A stretch of DNA of 64,000 nucleotides. Source: Planctomycetota bacterium (lineage in GTDB: Bacteria; Planctomycetota; Planctomycetia; Pirellulales; UBA7805). The DNA is taken from contig QQVP01000037.1 in the NCBI GenBank assembly GCA_003389215.1, forward strand, positions 162,333-226,332, in the 5' to 3' direction. Shown here in pieces: positions 9,701-18,079 of this stretch (position 1 is its first letter; the number at the start of each line of letters is the position of its first letter). A model generated the notes under the pieces. The model made no database searches. It saw nothing but the letters and a program-made list of their open reading frames with translations, and had not been told where the DNA came from. The translations under genes were made by a program, and so were the position numbers.

Positions 9701-12700
9701 CGACACGGCGTCGACCGCGCCCGGAACGAAAGTGCCGGCAACTTCCGAGTTGACCGCAACTCCACCCGGACCCGCGTTCGCGGTCACGACGATCTCGATG
9801 TAGTTGTCCTGGTCGCCGTTGCCGATGAACAGGCCCAACGACTGATCGCCAGCGGGGGTCACGCCGGCAAAGGGCGAAATAACGCGCGTGTAGGCGGTGA
9901 AGGGCGTGATCTCTTCGCTGACGTTGACACCGAACTGGAAGGCCTGCTGCTGCGTGTTCGTGGCTCCCTGTGCCGTGCCCTCACTGACTTCGTCGAGCGT
10001 CAGGACGCCCGCCGCGCCGCCGGCGGTCAGGGCGTTGGTGTCGAAGAGGTCTTTGTAGTTGTCCGTCCCGTTGATCATCAATCCGGTGAAGCCCAGATTG
10101 AGGATTCCGCCAAGATTCGGCCCGTCGTTTTCCCAGCCGTAGAAGACGTCCAAGGTGGTCGCGTTGCCGTTGGTCGCGTCGATGGCGAAGGGATCGTCGA
10201 CATCCAGCAGCGTATCGTTGTCGTCGTTGTCATCGAGCAAGTCGGAAACGAAGTCGCCGTCGTTGTCGGGCGGAACGTCGGCGCTGCTGTTCGGGTTCGT
10301 GCCGTTGGCAATCTCATCGTCGTTTGTATAGCCGTCTCCGTCGGTGTCGTTCGGGTCGACGGGGCCACCGCCGGCGCCGTCGAAATCGTTCGGCTCGAAG
10401 ACGATGACGTCGCCCAAGAACCAGTCGACGACCCAGATGGAACCGGGAAACAGTCCCGCGTCGTCGACGGCCGTCACGTCCAGCGGGGCGACGCCGATGT
10501 TCGAGAAGAGCGTCTCGTTAAGATCGAGCGCGGCACCCGTCGCGTCCGGGCTGAGTCGCTCGACGCTGTTGCCGCCGAAGAAGGTCGCCGCCAGCAGGTC
10601 GCCCTGCATCCCGCCGCCAAAGTTCGAGGCCTTGTACTCGACCAGGCCGTTTGTCGAGGCCCCGAAGACGGCCAGCGCTCCCGGGGTCGACTGGGGAACG
10701 GTGAAGAAGCTCTCCAGGGCGTTGCCCCCCACGGCCGCCACGGGCGACTGCGGATTCGACGCGTTGAACGTGTTGTCGGTGTTGGCTCGCGTCGGATTCG
10801 GATGCCCGCCGTAGTAACCCTGGGCCGGAATGTACTGCAGGTTGTCGAGCACCGTCGCGCCCGGCTCGTTCACATCGTTGGTCGCGAGACCGCTGGTCCC
10901 GTCCAGAATGGGGATATCTCCCCAGCCTGCGTTGGCACCGTTATCGACGGTGTAAAGGCCGAGATCCGTGAGCACCACGTCATACGGATTACGGAAGCCC
11001 GGCGCATAGATCTGCACGGGCCCCGTGGGATCGAGCACCGCCTGATTCTTGCCGTCATTGCCGCCGAAGACGTCCTGAATGCCGCCGGCGAGGTTCACGT
11101 CGCTACCGCTGCCGTCAAAGTCGCGGTCCTCGTCGTCGAGTGTCGGCAGGTCGTACTTGTAGTCCTGCCCGTTGATGTCGGTCATCGTCGGCAACTGACC
11201 GAGTTGGGTCAGGTCGACCGAGAGGATGGCCGCGGAGTAAGCGTACTCCGGAAGCAAGGCAAAGTTGTTGGACGGCGCACCGGCGTTGGTGTTGCCACCC
11301 TGGGTGACGTACATCACGTTGTTGACCGGGTCGAGCGTCATCCCGTTCGCGGTGTGATTCTCCTCCGAGCGGGGCAGCCCGCGGACCAGGTCGACTTTGT
11401 CCCAGGCGGCACCGTTCCAGGTCAGCTGCGAGAGGATGCCGGAATTGGTGTCCAGGTTGAGATCCTCACCTTCCGGTCCTGCCCCGATCCGCGGATCGCT
11501 GGACGTGACGTAAAGAATCGGATTCTGCGGCGTGCCGGCCACGAGCAGACCGGTGACCAAGCGAGAGTTCAAGAAGGGATTGAGCTGCCCGTCGTCGTTG
11601 TGGTTGGGGATGGTCTTGACAAGCGTGATCGTCTCGTCGAGCGTCGCTGCGTAGTCGTTTGCCGCGTTTCTCGTCACGCTGTAGACGTGAATCGTGCCGT
11701 CCTGATGGCCCACGTAGAGGCGATTGTCCGGTCCCCACTGCAGCGTCGTCGGGTTGGCGGTGGTCGCGGTACCGACCAGCGTGCTCTTGCCGAAGCCGAC
11801 CGGGGCGACATTCGATCCGGTGCCGACGAGTTCGATTGTCAGGGGCGTGTTCGTGCCGCTATGGAAGATCTCCAGGGTCGCGGTCTGTTCGGTGACCACC
11901 GAGGGTGCGAACGTCACTTCGATCTGGGTCGACTCTCCCGGCGCAAGGACGACGCTGCTCAGGTCGTCAAAGTCGTCGCTGAACTCGGTCGAGCCGACGA
12001 TATCGGTTGAGTTGACCGTGATCGACGGATCCCCCGCCGCCCCCGCATTCGAGACGGTGAAGATCATGCTGGCAGGAAGACCGGTGAAGGTGGGACCGAA
12101 GTCGTAAGAGGTAAAGTCCGCCACGAGGTTTTCGGCTTGCAGCAGCGAAATGACCTCGATTCCCTTGATGGCCGGATTCTCAAATTCATGAATGAAGTCG
12201 ATGTCGAGATTGGCGTCCGAGTTGACGATGAAGGACTTCGCAATGCCGGCGAAGGCCCCGGCCTCGGCGAAGGCATCGAAGTCGTCCAGAACCAACGTGT
12301 CTTCGATGAAGACGTCGATGAGGCGTCCCCCGACCACCGCCGCGCCCGGAAAGATCTCTGCAAAGTACAGGCGGACCTCGTGCGGGCCCGGCTGCACCGG
12401 GAAGTCCCACTGCATTTCCTCGCCGCCAAAGGGATCGTACCGCTCCGTGCTGAAGATCTCCGCCGGCGTGCCCGCCGGAATCGAGGGGTGGCTCACGTCG
12501 ATCGGCGTAGCGTCGGCAAACGTCTGCGTCGGGGCCGCGGCGAAGTTGCTGAAAGGCGACGGCGAGGCGTCCGTATCCGAGTCCCACGAAGGCGTACCGA
12601 CTGCAGGACCGCCGGTGTTGATTTGATAGAGCGTGGTGCCCGCTCCGCTGCCTGCCAGATTTACGGTGATCGGCGAGTTCACACCGGTGTGCTCGATCAA

Positions 12701-15274
12701 CAGCGTCGCCGCATCGCCCAGCTTGGTCACCGGGGTGTAGGTGACGTTGATGGTGGTAAACTCACCCGGGGCGAGCGTGACGCCCCCCACGGGAAAATCG
12801 TCCGCAAAGACCCCCGAGCCGCCAATCGTCGCCGACGTGACCGTAATGCTCGGATCGCCAATATCACCCTGGTGCGTCAGGAAGAGCGGGAGCGTTACCG
12901 GCGAGCCAACGGCCGTATCACCGAAGTCCAAGCTGGTGGTCGAAGAGGAGAGGGTCTCATCCTCGACCATACGGACGACTTCGATGCCGGCGATGCTCGG
13001 ATCCGACGTGAGCGCGCCGAAGTCGATGTCGAGGTTGTCGTCGACCGACACCTCGAACGACTTGGCTACGCCCGCAAACGCTCCGACGTCGGCGAAGATG
13101 TCATAGTCGTCCAACACGAGCGAATCTTCGATGTAGACGTCGAAGACCCGCGCGCCGACGGCCTGGTTGCCCGTGAAGATCTCGGCGAAGTAGAGGAGCA
13201 CCTCGTAGTTGCCGGGAGTGACGGGAATGTCCCACTCCATCTCTTCGCCGCCGAACAGGTCGAAGCGTTGCGAGTTGAAGATGGCGGCGGGAGTGCCGGC
13301 CGGAATCGACGCATCGCCAACGTCGACGGGAGTTCCGTCAAAAAGAACGCTCGTCCCTGCTGTGGCAAAGTTGCTGAATGGAGATGGGCTCGCTGGCGAG
13401 TCGGCCGACCAAATCGGATCACCCAGCTCGTCGCCGCCGGCATTGATCCTGACCGTGGAAAGCCCGGGGTTCTCGATGCCTTCGCCCGCTAGGGTGACCG
13501 TGATCGGGCTGTTGACGCCGCTGTGGATGAACTCGATGCTCGCGGCATCGGAGCCCACTGCGGTGGGAGTGTAAGTGACGGTGACCGTCGTGGATTCGCC
13601 CGGAGCCAAGTTGACTCCCGCCACCGGGAAGTCGCTCGTGAAGGTCGGCGAACCGGTGATCGTTCCCGAAGAGACCACGATGTCGGAGTCGCCCAGGTTG
13701 CCGAGGTTGGTGAGCACGATCTCTTGCGTTGCGGGATCGCCGACGATGACCTCCGAGAAGTCCAGGCTGGTCGTCGAGGAACCAATCGTGCTGTTCTCGA
13801 CGGTGCGGAGAATCTCGATGCCCTTGAGCGCCGGGTTCTCGACGACGTGACCAAAGTCGATGTCCAAGTTCGCGTCGCTTGTCACATTGAACGACTTGGC
13901 CACGCCGGCGAATCCACCCACATCGGCGAAGACGTCGTAGTCGTCCAGCACGAGATTCCCTTCGATCAACACATCGAACACCCGGGCACCGACGGCCAGC
14001 GCGCCGGAGTAGATCTCGGAGAAGTACAAGATCACCTCGTACTCGCCAGGAGCGACAGCAAAGTCCCACTCCATTTCGGTGCCACTGGAGGGATCCCACC
14101 GTTCCGAACTGAATATCGCGGCCGGCGTTCCATCCGGAATCGATGCATCACTGACATTGATCGGCGTCCCGGTAACGAACGTCTGGCTCCCGGAGGTCCC
14201 GAAGTTCGAGAACGGCGACGGACTGGCGCCGGTGTCCGCGTCCCAGCTCGGATCGCCGATCGCGGGCCCGCCCGTGTTGATTCGGGCCACAAGGACTCCC
14301 GGCTCGTCCGTTCCCTCGCCCGCCAGGGCCACGATAATCGGCGTGTTTGTGCCGTTGTGGGCAATCTCGAAGTTGGCTGCGTCGGTGCCAATATCGCTGG
14401 GCGTATAGGTGACGTTGATCGTGGTCGACTCTCCCGGAGCCAGGGTCACGCCGACGACGGGGAAGTCGCTGGTGAAGTCGACCGATCCCGTCACGGTGGC
14501 ACTGGAGACCGTGATATCGGAGTCGCCGACGCCGCCCTGATTCGTCAGCGTGATGGCTTGGCTGGCGAAGTCACCCGCGACGAGCGAGCCGAAGTCCAGG
14601 TTCGTGGTCGAAGCGCCGAGGATTCCGTCTTCCACCACCTGGAGAATCTCGATCCCCTTGATTGCCGGGTTCTCCACGACGGCCGACAGATCGATGTCCA
14701 AGTTTGCATCGGTCGAAACGACGAAGGACTTCATGACGGCCGTATTCGCACCGACATCGGCGAAGACGTCGTAATCGTCGAGCACGAGTTCGTTCTCAAT
14801 CGTGATGTCGAACTGTCGAGCGCCGACAGATTGCGTTCCTCCGTAGATCTCGGCGAAGAACAGCCTCACTTCGACCTCGCCGGGCGTGACGGGAAAGTCC
14901 CACTGAAGCGGGGCACCGCCAGCCGAGAAGCGTTCCGTGCTGAAGATCGACGTGGGAATCTCCGCCGGCACCAAGGAGGTATCGATGGTGTCGCCGGTGC
15001 CGTAGGTCGCGTTCCCCGAGGCGGCTTGGTTCAGAAAAGCGCTCGGCGCAGAAGACGGGTCGGCCTGCCAAACAGTGGAGTCGGCGGCCACCACTTCGGG
15101 ACCGCCCGCGTTGACGGCAAACAGCGTATCGACGGCGAGCAGCGCTCGTTCTTCGAGCGGTTCGAAACGCATCGACGACTGCCGCAAGGCACGCTCTCGA
15201 GCGCGGCGGCGTCGGGGGCTCCTGAGACTCTCGGCAAATCTGCGGACCTTCTGTTGCATGGCGTCCTGTCGCAT
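6743..15274 (-). CDS. Giant secreted multidomain protein (LEPR-XLL start, malectin and choice-of-anchor D repeats)
   Basis: A 2843-residue extracellular protein. The N-terminus is very basic (RSPRRRRARERALR) and carries FEPLEERALLA at about residues 37-47, the LExRxLLA sequence found at the start of many planctomycete surface proteins. Four malectin-like domains (each beginning near N[AT]GG) alternate with choice-of-anchor D beta-sandwiches over about residues 52-1150. A beta-propeller-like region (about 1150-1640) follows, then thrombospondin type 3 calcium repeats (DTDGDGYTNDDE, DNDGDFVSDLLDDNDDND, about 1640-1720), a lamin-G-like domain, a fifth anchor-D domain, Ig/cadherin-like segments and a lectin-like C-terminal part. 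It probably binds glycans or the cell envelope. SD-like GGAAGAG precedes ATG 15274. No PEP-CTERM tail is seen. Confidence 0.87.
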   Translation of the reverse strand: MRQDAMQQKVRRFAESLRSPRRRRARERALRQSSMRFEPLEERALLAVDTLFAVNAGGPEVVAADSTVWQADPSSAPSAFLNQAASGNATYGTGDTIDTSLVPAEIPTSIFSTERFSAGGAPLQWDFPVTPGEVEVRLFFAEIYGGTQSVGARQFDITIENELVLDDYDVFADVGANTAVMKSFVVSTDANLDIDLSAVVENPAIKGIEILQVVEDGILGASTTNLDFGSLVAGDFASQAITLTNQGGVGDSDITVSSATVTGSVDFTSDFPVVGVTLAPGESTTINVTYTPSDIGTDAANFEIAHNGTNTPIIVALAGEGTDEPGVLVARINTGGPAIGDPSWDADTGASPSPFSNFGTSGSQTFVTGTPINVSDASIPDGTPAAIFSSERWDPSSGTEMEWDFAVAPGEYEVILYFSEIYSGALAVGARVFDVLIEGNLVLDDYDVFADVGGFAGVAKSFNVTSDANLDIDFGHVVENPALKGIEILRTVENSTIGSSTTSLDFSEVIVGDPATQEIVLTNLGNLGDSDIVVSSGTITGSPTFTSDFPVAGVNLAPGESTTVTVTYTPTAVGSDAASIEFIHSGVNSPITVTLAGEGIENPGLSTVRINAGGDELGDPIWSADSPASPSPFSNFATAGTSVLFDGTPVDVGDASIPAGTPAAIFNSQRFDLFGGEEMEWDIPVTPGNYEVLLYFAEIFTGNQAVGARVFDVYIEDSLVLDDYDIFADVGAFAGVAKSFEVSVDDNLDIDFGALTSDPSIAGIEVVRMVEDETLSSSTTSLDFGDTAVGSPVTLPLFLTHQGDIGDPSITVTSATIGGSGVFADDFPVGGVTLAPGEFTTINVTYTPVTKLGDAATLLIEHTGVNSPITVNLAGSGAGTTLYQINTGGPAVGTPSWDSDTDASPSPFSNFAAAPTQTFADATPIDVSHPSIPAGTPAEIFSTERYDPFGGEEMQWDFPVQPGPHEVRLYFAEIFPGAAVVGGRLIDVFIEDTLVLDDFDAFAEAGAFAGIAKSFIVNSDANLDIDFIHEFENPAIKGIEVISLLQAENLVADFTSYDFGPTFTGLPASMIFTVSNAGAAGDPSITVNSTDIVGSTEFSDDFDDLSSVVLAPGESTQIEVTFAPSVVTEQTATLEIFHSGTNTPLTIELVGTGSNVAPVGFGKSTLVGTATTANPTTLQWGPDNRLYVGHQDGTIHVYSVTRNAANDYAATLDETITLVKTIPNHNDDGQLNPFLNSRLVTGLLVAGTPQNPILYVTSSDPRIGAGPEGEDLNLDTNSGILSQLTWNGAAWDKVDLVRGLPRSEENHTANGMTLDPVNNVMYVTQGGNTNAGAPSNNFALLPEYAYSAAILSVDLTQLGQLPTMTDINGQDYKYDLPTLDDEDRDFDGSGSDVNLAGGIQDVFGGNDGKNQAVLDPTGPVQIYAPGFRNPYDVVLTDLGLYTVDNGANAGWGDIPILDGTSGLATNDVNEPGATVLDNLQYIPAQGYYGGHPNPTRANTDNTFNASNPQSPVAAVGGNALESFFTVPQSTPGALAVFGASTNGLVEYKASNFGGGMQGDLLAATFFGGNSVERLSPDATGAALDLNETLFSNIGVAPLDVTAVDDAGLFPGSIWVVDWFLGDVIVFEPNDFDGAGGGPVDPNDTDGDGYTNDDEIANGTNPNSSADVPPDNDGDFVSDLLDDNDDNDTLLDVDDPFAIDATNGNATTLDVFYGWENDGPNLGGILNLGFTGLMINGTDNYKDLFDTNALTAGGAAGVLTLDEVSEGTAQGATNTQQQAFQFGVNVSEEITPFTAYTRVISPFAGVTPAGDQSLGLFIGNGDQDNYIEIVVTANAGPGGVAVNSEVAGTFVPGAVDAVSLPGPSAIDLFLTVDPLNLTVQPSYEVTQSGATGPRTELGSPIAIPAAWLNGATALAVGIISTSGGPALEFPGQWDFVSVFSGIPNLEVLANTSAVYTAEVGQSVTQPVVVTHSGPPSSAPIQLTSIEFSGSEAADFSDDFNDVAGLLLQPGDSTVVNVTFTPSATGEAAAFLEVHSDMGYGPARVPLTGFGNPASSSSSSFFQVDTGVSPAGSTFVSGSIVVENTSTGGQQIEKVTINLSSAILPDIVFDPNGTAGDQTPKGFTPDSSTILVGVTAAAFEGERDGGFDALTIEFNDFDPGESFSFSTDIDPTSIKGIPAPGPNDSGSLNGLELTGSNVVVSFSDGSQQASPLFATPTSVGISQNSQRTDSTTAPVVELLGVPYSPTGFLAEVEQVARVSGPVGADVVLLQTESGLYLDGVPGGGFDIDPFETNTVIASTQFAATIGATGFVDIPITLFNSEPEAGLNTLVAVVKEADGHTSRHSPPLRVQVASASDLPFVVNPLGASTFVQDAPDATFDLTTVFSDLVDGSDLTYSIESNSNPTLVGASLFDATLTVDFLPGQTGSAAIVVRATDSDGLFVEDTLTVNVTPVTTPSSIALENGLVANVSSTGWTTVNLANTYTSMVVVATPNYDENSPPLITRVQNATGSSFEVMVQRADGLTDATAADVYFFVVEEGVYTLGTDGVKMEAVKYNSTVTDYKGNLFFNWLGNYEGEEQSYSNNYTSPVVLGQVMTYNNTEFTAFWAAGSSRFEGPTSTTLTTGKFVGEDPNIVRADETIGYVVFEAGSGSIGNLEFTADVGPQVVQGVTQEPASNYSLTGPANPTAAVLSQAGMWGPDGSWAILNGDDPFDSTSIKVSVDEDTLNDAERNHTQEEVAFVMFGFSPLAPAPATSGGSGLGPAASFDPAAEPELNSLQFVSLSAGGLTETSAGLVPSPATPNAGVSPQAAGLIDEAFEEIGEEEDDPTSSDGTTGDALGAILEDLGL
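11815..15121 (-). repeat. Four-fold tandem malectin/anchor-D coding repeat
   Basis: Four units of about 275 codons (about 830 bp), each a malectin domain followed by a choice-of-anchor D domain, lie in tandem in the giant gene. The segments VLDDYDVFADVG, LAPGESTTI and VTYTP recur with few changes, so the units arose by internal duplication and remain similar enough for recombination to change copy number. Confidence 0.8.
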
Positions 15275-15354
15275 GGCGTCACTCTTCCTTTTCGTCAGTC
15301 TTCAATCGTGTTCGATCACCGAGCGAACCGGCTCGATGCGGGTGTTAGGATGTC

Positions 15355-16284
15355 TTAGCTGGGGCTCAACTTCTGTTTCCAGATTCGTGTCAGCATGGTG
15401 CGCGGCGAGAGCACCGTCGCCGCCAGCAGCAGCGAGGCCGCTCGGAAGCGCTTTCTTTCGGTGTGCGCCGTGACGGCGTTGCGACAGTACTTGCGCCCCG
15501 TGGTGTCGATGTAGCGCAGGGCTCGTCCCAGGGGACCAATGGCGTTGTAAGCTCGCTGGAATGTCTCCCAGTCGAGCGATTCACCCCGGGCACGAGCACG
15601 ACACCGGGCGGCGACAAAGTCGCCGATCATGATTGACTTCTGCAGCCGCTGGTTGGTGATGCTGCCACTGTGTCGCCGGTACTGAACGAGGCTGTCCTTC
15701 AGGGCGATTGTCGGCCCAAGCTCGGCCATGCGGTCCCAGAAGTCGACGTCCTCACCCGGTTCCATAGCCGCGTCGAAGCCGCCGATGTCGAGTGCCAGGT
15801 CGCGCCGGAAGAGGATCGTCGAGTTGCGAAAGACGATCGTCTTGCCCGTGGATCGATGGTGCTCGTACTCGGCCCGAGACGTGGGGCCGGACTTGTGGAG
15901 CGAGCCGACCTGACCCTGGGCACCCAGGTCGTGCGAATAGCTGGCCCAAAGCACGACTTCCGGATCCTCCTCGGAGGCTGCGATCTGCAACTCGAACCGT
16001 CGCGGCAGGGCCACATCGTCCGCGTCGAGCAACGCCGCCCAGGGGTACTTGGCGGCCTTCAGACCCGCGTTGCGAGCCGCGCTGATGCCGCCATGGGGGA
16101 CCTCGAGCAAACGGACCCGCTCGTCCCGATCGACGTATCGCGAGACGATCTCTTGGGTGGAGTCGGTCGAGCCATCGTCGATGACGAGCAGCTCCCAGTG
16201 AGGGTACGTTTGGCCGACAACGCTATCGATTGCTTCGGCGATATATTCTTCCGCGTTGTACGCGGGCATCAGGACGCTGATCAT
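15355..16284 (-). CDS. Family 2 glycosyltransferase
   Basis: A 309-residue GT-A fold glycosyltransferase. MISVLMPAYNAEEYI at the N-terminus, VIDDGSTDSTQEIV (about 35), GGISAARNAGLKAA (about 64), the metal-binding ALLDADDV (about 84) and a PGEDVDFWDRM acceptor-side motif (about 170) are the standard GT2 elements. It lies 80 bp upstream of the giant surface protein on the same strand, so it could be co-transcribed and might glycosylate it, but this is inference. The C-terminal 80 residues are basic and may associate with the membrane. Donor and acceptor are unknown. Confidence 0.9.
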   Translation of the reverse strand: MISVLMPAYNAEEYIAEAIDSVVGQTYPHWELLVIDDGSTDSTQEIVSRYVDRDERVRLLEVPHGGISAARNAGLKAAKYPWAALLDADDVALPRRFELQIAASEEDPEVVLWASYSHDLGAQGQVGSLHKSGPTSRAEYEHHRSTGKTIVFRNSTILFRRDLALDIGGFDAAMEPGEDVDFWDRMAELGPTIALKDSLVQYRRHSGSITNQRLQKSIMIGDFVAARCRARARGESLDWETFQRAYNAIGPLGRALRYIDTTGRKYCRNAVTAHTERKRFRAASLLLAATVLSPRTMLTRIWKQKLSPS

Positions 16285-17188
16285 CGGGGATGCTGCATGA
16301 GGGCACGCGGATGGGTAGCTCCCGCCTTCGACAAACCGACTGTTCGCCGGTCACGACCATCGGTTCCACGGTGGCTGGTGGGTGGATTTGGCCCCTGCTT
16401 TCCGCTTTCTATTGAAGCTTGTGTGCAGCCAGACGCTAAAGGGACGCTTTGGGGGCGTTTCGTGCCTGAAGTGACGTCGGCGCGCCGGTCAGGCATACCT
16501 CTAGCGAGGGGGTTTTGCCATGTCCAGCGGGCTGAAATGTCCTCGATTCGGCGCCTGAACCAGTCACTGTGAGGGGGCAGCTGATTCGACTCGAACCCCG
16601 AGCCGAGGGCAATTGAAGGCCAATAGACGCAGCGATCGCTCGCGGACCACTCTGGAACCGCGTGCCGAAGCCCGACAGGTACGCCACACGCTATTTGCAC
16701 TCACCTGGCAGGCAGCCAGTGGCATCCCGCGCCTCGCACCCGAGCAGCTTCTTTTCCGTACGGGGATTTTCACCACGCGCGATGATCAGCAGATCCTGAC
16801 TCATGGCTCGGGTCGTAAGTCTCACGAAGTTGTCTGTCGTGTCGCTGGAGAGAACGGCCACCAGCGCGCTCCCCCGATCGCTGCCAACCTACCAAGAGAT
16901 GCTATTCATTAAGTAAGCGCTCGCTTACGAATTGGCCGCCTTGCGGCAATCGGTTCGCGGCAGGGACGTCGCATGGGACCCGTTGCCGCATTTTCTTGCG
17001 CTACCGCCGGCGAGGGATCGGAGAGCGTGGTCGCCTCCACCTCGCCGTCATTGAAGTCGCCCCGCCAGCGAGCGGGTTCCGCTCCCCGCGATGAGTGACG
17101 CAGGGCCGCCAATCGACTATGTTGCAGGTCGGCCCGCCGGGCGCTGAGTGTCAGCCCACGCCTCGAGCTCCTTCAGAAAGGAAACGGC
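16285..17188. other. Gene-free divergent region
   Basis: About 900 bp between two divergently transcribed genes. I see no supported coding frame: frames of 60-140 codons exist on both strands but lack ribosome binding sites and recognisable sequence. The only distinct structure is the palindrome at 16913-16928. It probably holds promoters for both flanking genes, but I cannot place them with confidence. Confidence 0.5.
16913..16928. promoter_or_regulatory. Operator-like palindrome GTAAGCG-CT-CGCTTAC
   Basis: Perfect 7-bp inverted repeat with a 2-bp centre, lying 260 bp upstream of the redoxin gene. The TAAGCG/CGCTTA half-sites resemble TetR-family operators from general knowledge, but no TetR gene is in the window. 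Function is inferred only from symmetry. Confidence 0.35.
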
Positions 17189-17779
17189 ATGGCATGTCTT
17201 CGTCGATGTTTGACCGCACTTGCGTTGATTGGATTGACTCAGCTGGGTTGTGCTGACGAGGTTGTCCTTCCCGACATCACCGGCCAGGCGGCGCCCGAGT
17301 TCACGCTCAAGAACCAGGCGGGTGAAGATGTGGCGCTCGCCGATCTGGTCGCGAACAGTCGCGTCGCGTTGGTGTTCGTCCGCTCGGCCGACTGGTGACC
17401 GTTCTGCATTCGGCAGTTGGCCGATTTGCAGGCAAATCTCGCCAAACTCGAAGAAGCGGGCATTCAGCCGGTAGGAATCAGTTACGACGCTGTCGAAGTT
17501 CTCGAAGCCTTTGCCAAAGAGAAGCAGATTACGTATCCGCTGCTTTCGGATCCGGAGAGCGCAGCGATTCGCGCTTACGGAATTCTTAACGAGCGGGCGG
17601 CGGGCCGGCAGGAGGGCATTCCGCACCCCGCCACGTTTCTGGTGGACCAGGACGGTATCGTGCGCGCCATGTTGACCGGAACGGTTACGCAGCGTCCTAC
17701 CGTCGCTCAGCTCTTGTCCGCAACGGAGGACGCTGAAGCGGCCGCCGCCGTTGATGGCGGAGCGGCTGCCGAAGAGTAA
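17189..17779 (+). CDS. Exported redoxin, candidate selenoprotein (UPFC motif, in-frame TGA)
   Basis: A thioredoxin-fold AhpC/TSA-type protein of 196 residues if TGA at 17396-17398 is read as selenocysteine (residue 70). Before the TGA stands ...VALVFVRSADW and after it, in the same frame, PFCIRQLADL, so the active site reads W-U-P-F-C where relatives have W-C-P-F-C. The fold continues normally afterwards (GISYDAVEVLEAFAKE, YPLLSDPE, HPATFLVDQDGIVR) to TAA 17777-17779. An N-terminal signal-like segment ends near GCADE. SD AAAGGA precedes ATG 17189. A SECIS-like hairpin lies at 17417-17445. Alternatives are a nonsense mutation or a sequencing error; exactly one TGA, exactly at the catalytic Cys codon, argues for selenocysteine. 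Read conventionally, it would be two fragments, 17189-17398 and 17417-17779. Confidence 0.75.
17417..17445 (+). promoter_or_regulatory. Candidate bacterial SECIS hairpin of the redoxin gene
   Basis: TTGGC (17417-17421) pairs with GCCAA (17441-17445) and GATTTG (17423-17428) with CAAATC (17433-17438), leaving a CAGG apical loop and a small C/TC internal loop. The loop begins 30 nt after the UGA, inside the 16-37 nt range known for bacterial SECIS elements. The loop is less typical than that of the second candidate because its G is not in the first two positions unless the C-G pair closes. Confidence 0.5.
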
Positions 17780-18022
17780 CGCGGCTACCCGGCCCCCCGC
17801 ATGTGGCGATGAATAGGGACAGGACGGGCAGGTGTGCGGATGAGCAATTTGGCCGGACAGGTTGCGGTCGACAACCGTGATGAAGGTCGCCGGACAAGCT
17901 GGATCGCTACACCGGCGGTGCCCGTAACGTGATGAATAACCATGCTTTGCAATCACGCTGACGGTCGCCGAGGCCCGGCCGAATTTGGCCCGGCGATTGG
18001 AGTAGGCAAGGCACGAAGTATT

Positions 18023-18040
18023 TTCTGGTTTCTTCCAGAA
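18023..18040. promoter_or_regulatory. Inverted repeat TTCTGG-N6-CCAGAA next to a promoter
   Basis: Perfect 6-bp half-sites with a 6-bp spacer end 5 bp upstream of the -35 box at 18046. The position suits an operator. No cognate regulator can be named. Confidence 0.35.
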
Positions 18041-18045
18041 GGTGG

Positions 18046-18073
18046 TTGACCGGCCGTTTTCGACCGTTATATT
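18046..18073 (+). promoter_or_regulatory. Sigma-70-type promoter TTGACC-N16-TATATT
   Basis: TTGACC (18046-18051) and TATATT (18068-18073) with a 16-bp spacer, a good match to the vegetative consensus in an otherwise GC-rich stretch. Transcription would start near 18080, about 560 bp ahead of the sigma-54 activator gene, giving either a long leader or a separate small RNA ending at 18394. Confidence 0.5.
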
Positions 18074-18079
18074 GGGTGC

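Noticed and set aside
9176..12010. A 944-codon plus-strand open frame inside the giant surface protein gene, and others of 451 and 611 codons at 12137-13492 and 13523-15358.
   Set aside because: They are antisense to the repeat-rich giant gene, have abnormal Arg/Val/Asp-rich composition, show no family motifs and no start signals. High GC and codon bias of the real gene explain them.
17396..17398. Treating the redoxin TGA as a true stop with a separate downstream gene from TTG 17417.
   Set aside because: The downstream part lacks a ribosome binding site, begins in the middle of a thioredoxin fold and would lose the catalytic residue; the frame is unbroken across the TGA.
17850..17897. Two CCGGACA direct half-sites downstream of the redoxin gene.
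   Set aside because: No symmetric partner and no promoter nearby; probably chance in GC-rich DNA.
17117..17956. A 279-codon minus-strand frame opposite the redoxin gene.
   Set aside because: It is a shadow of the plus-strand gene, with no recognisable protein features.
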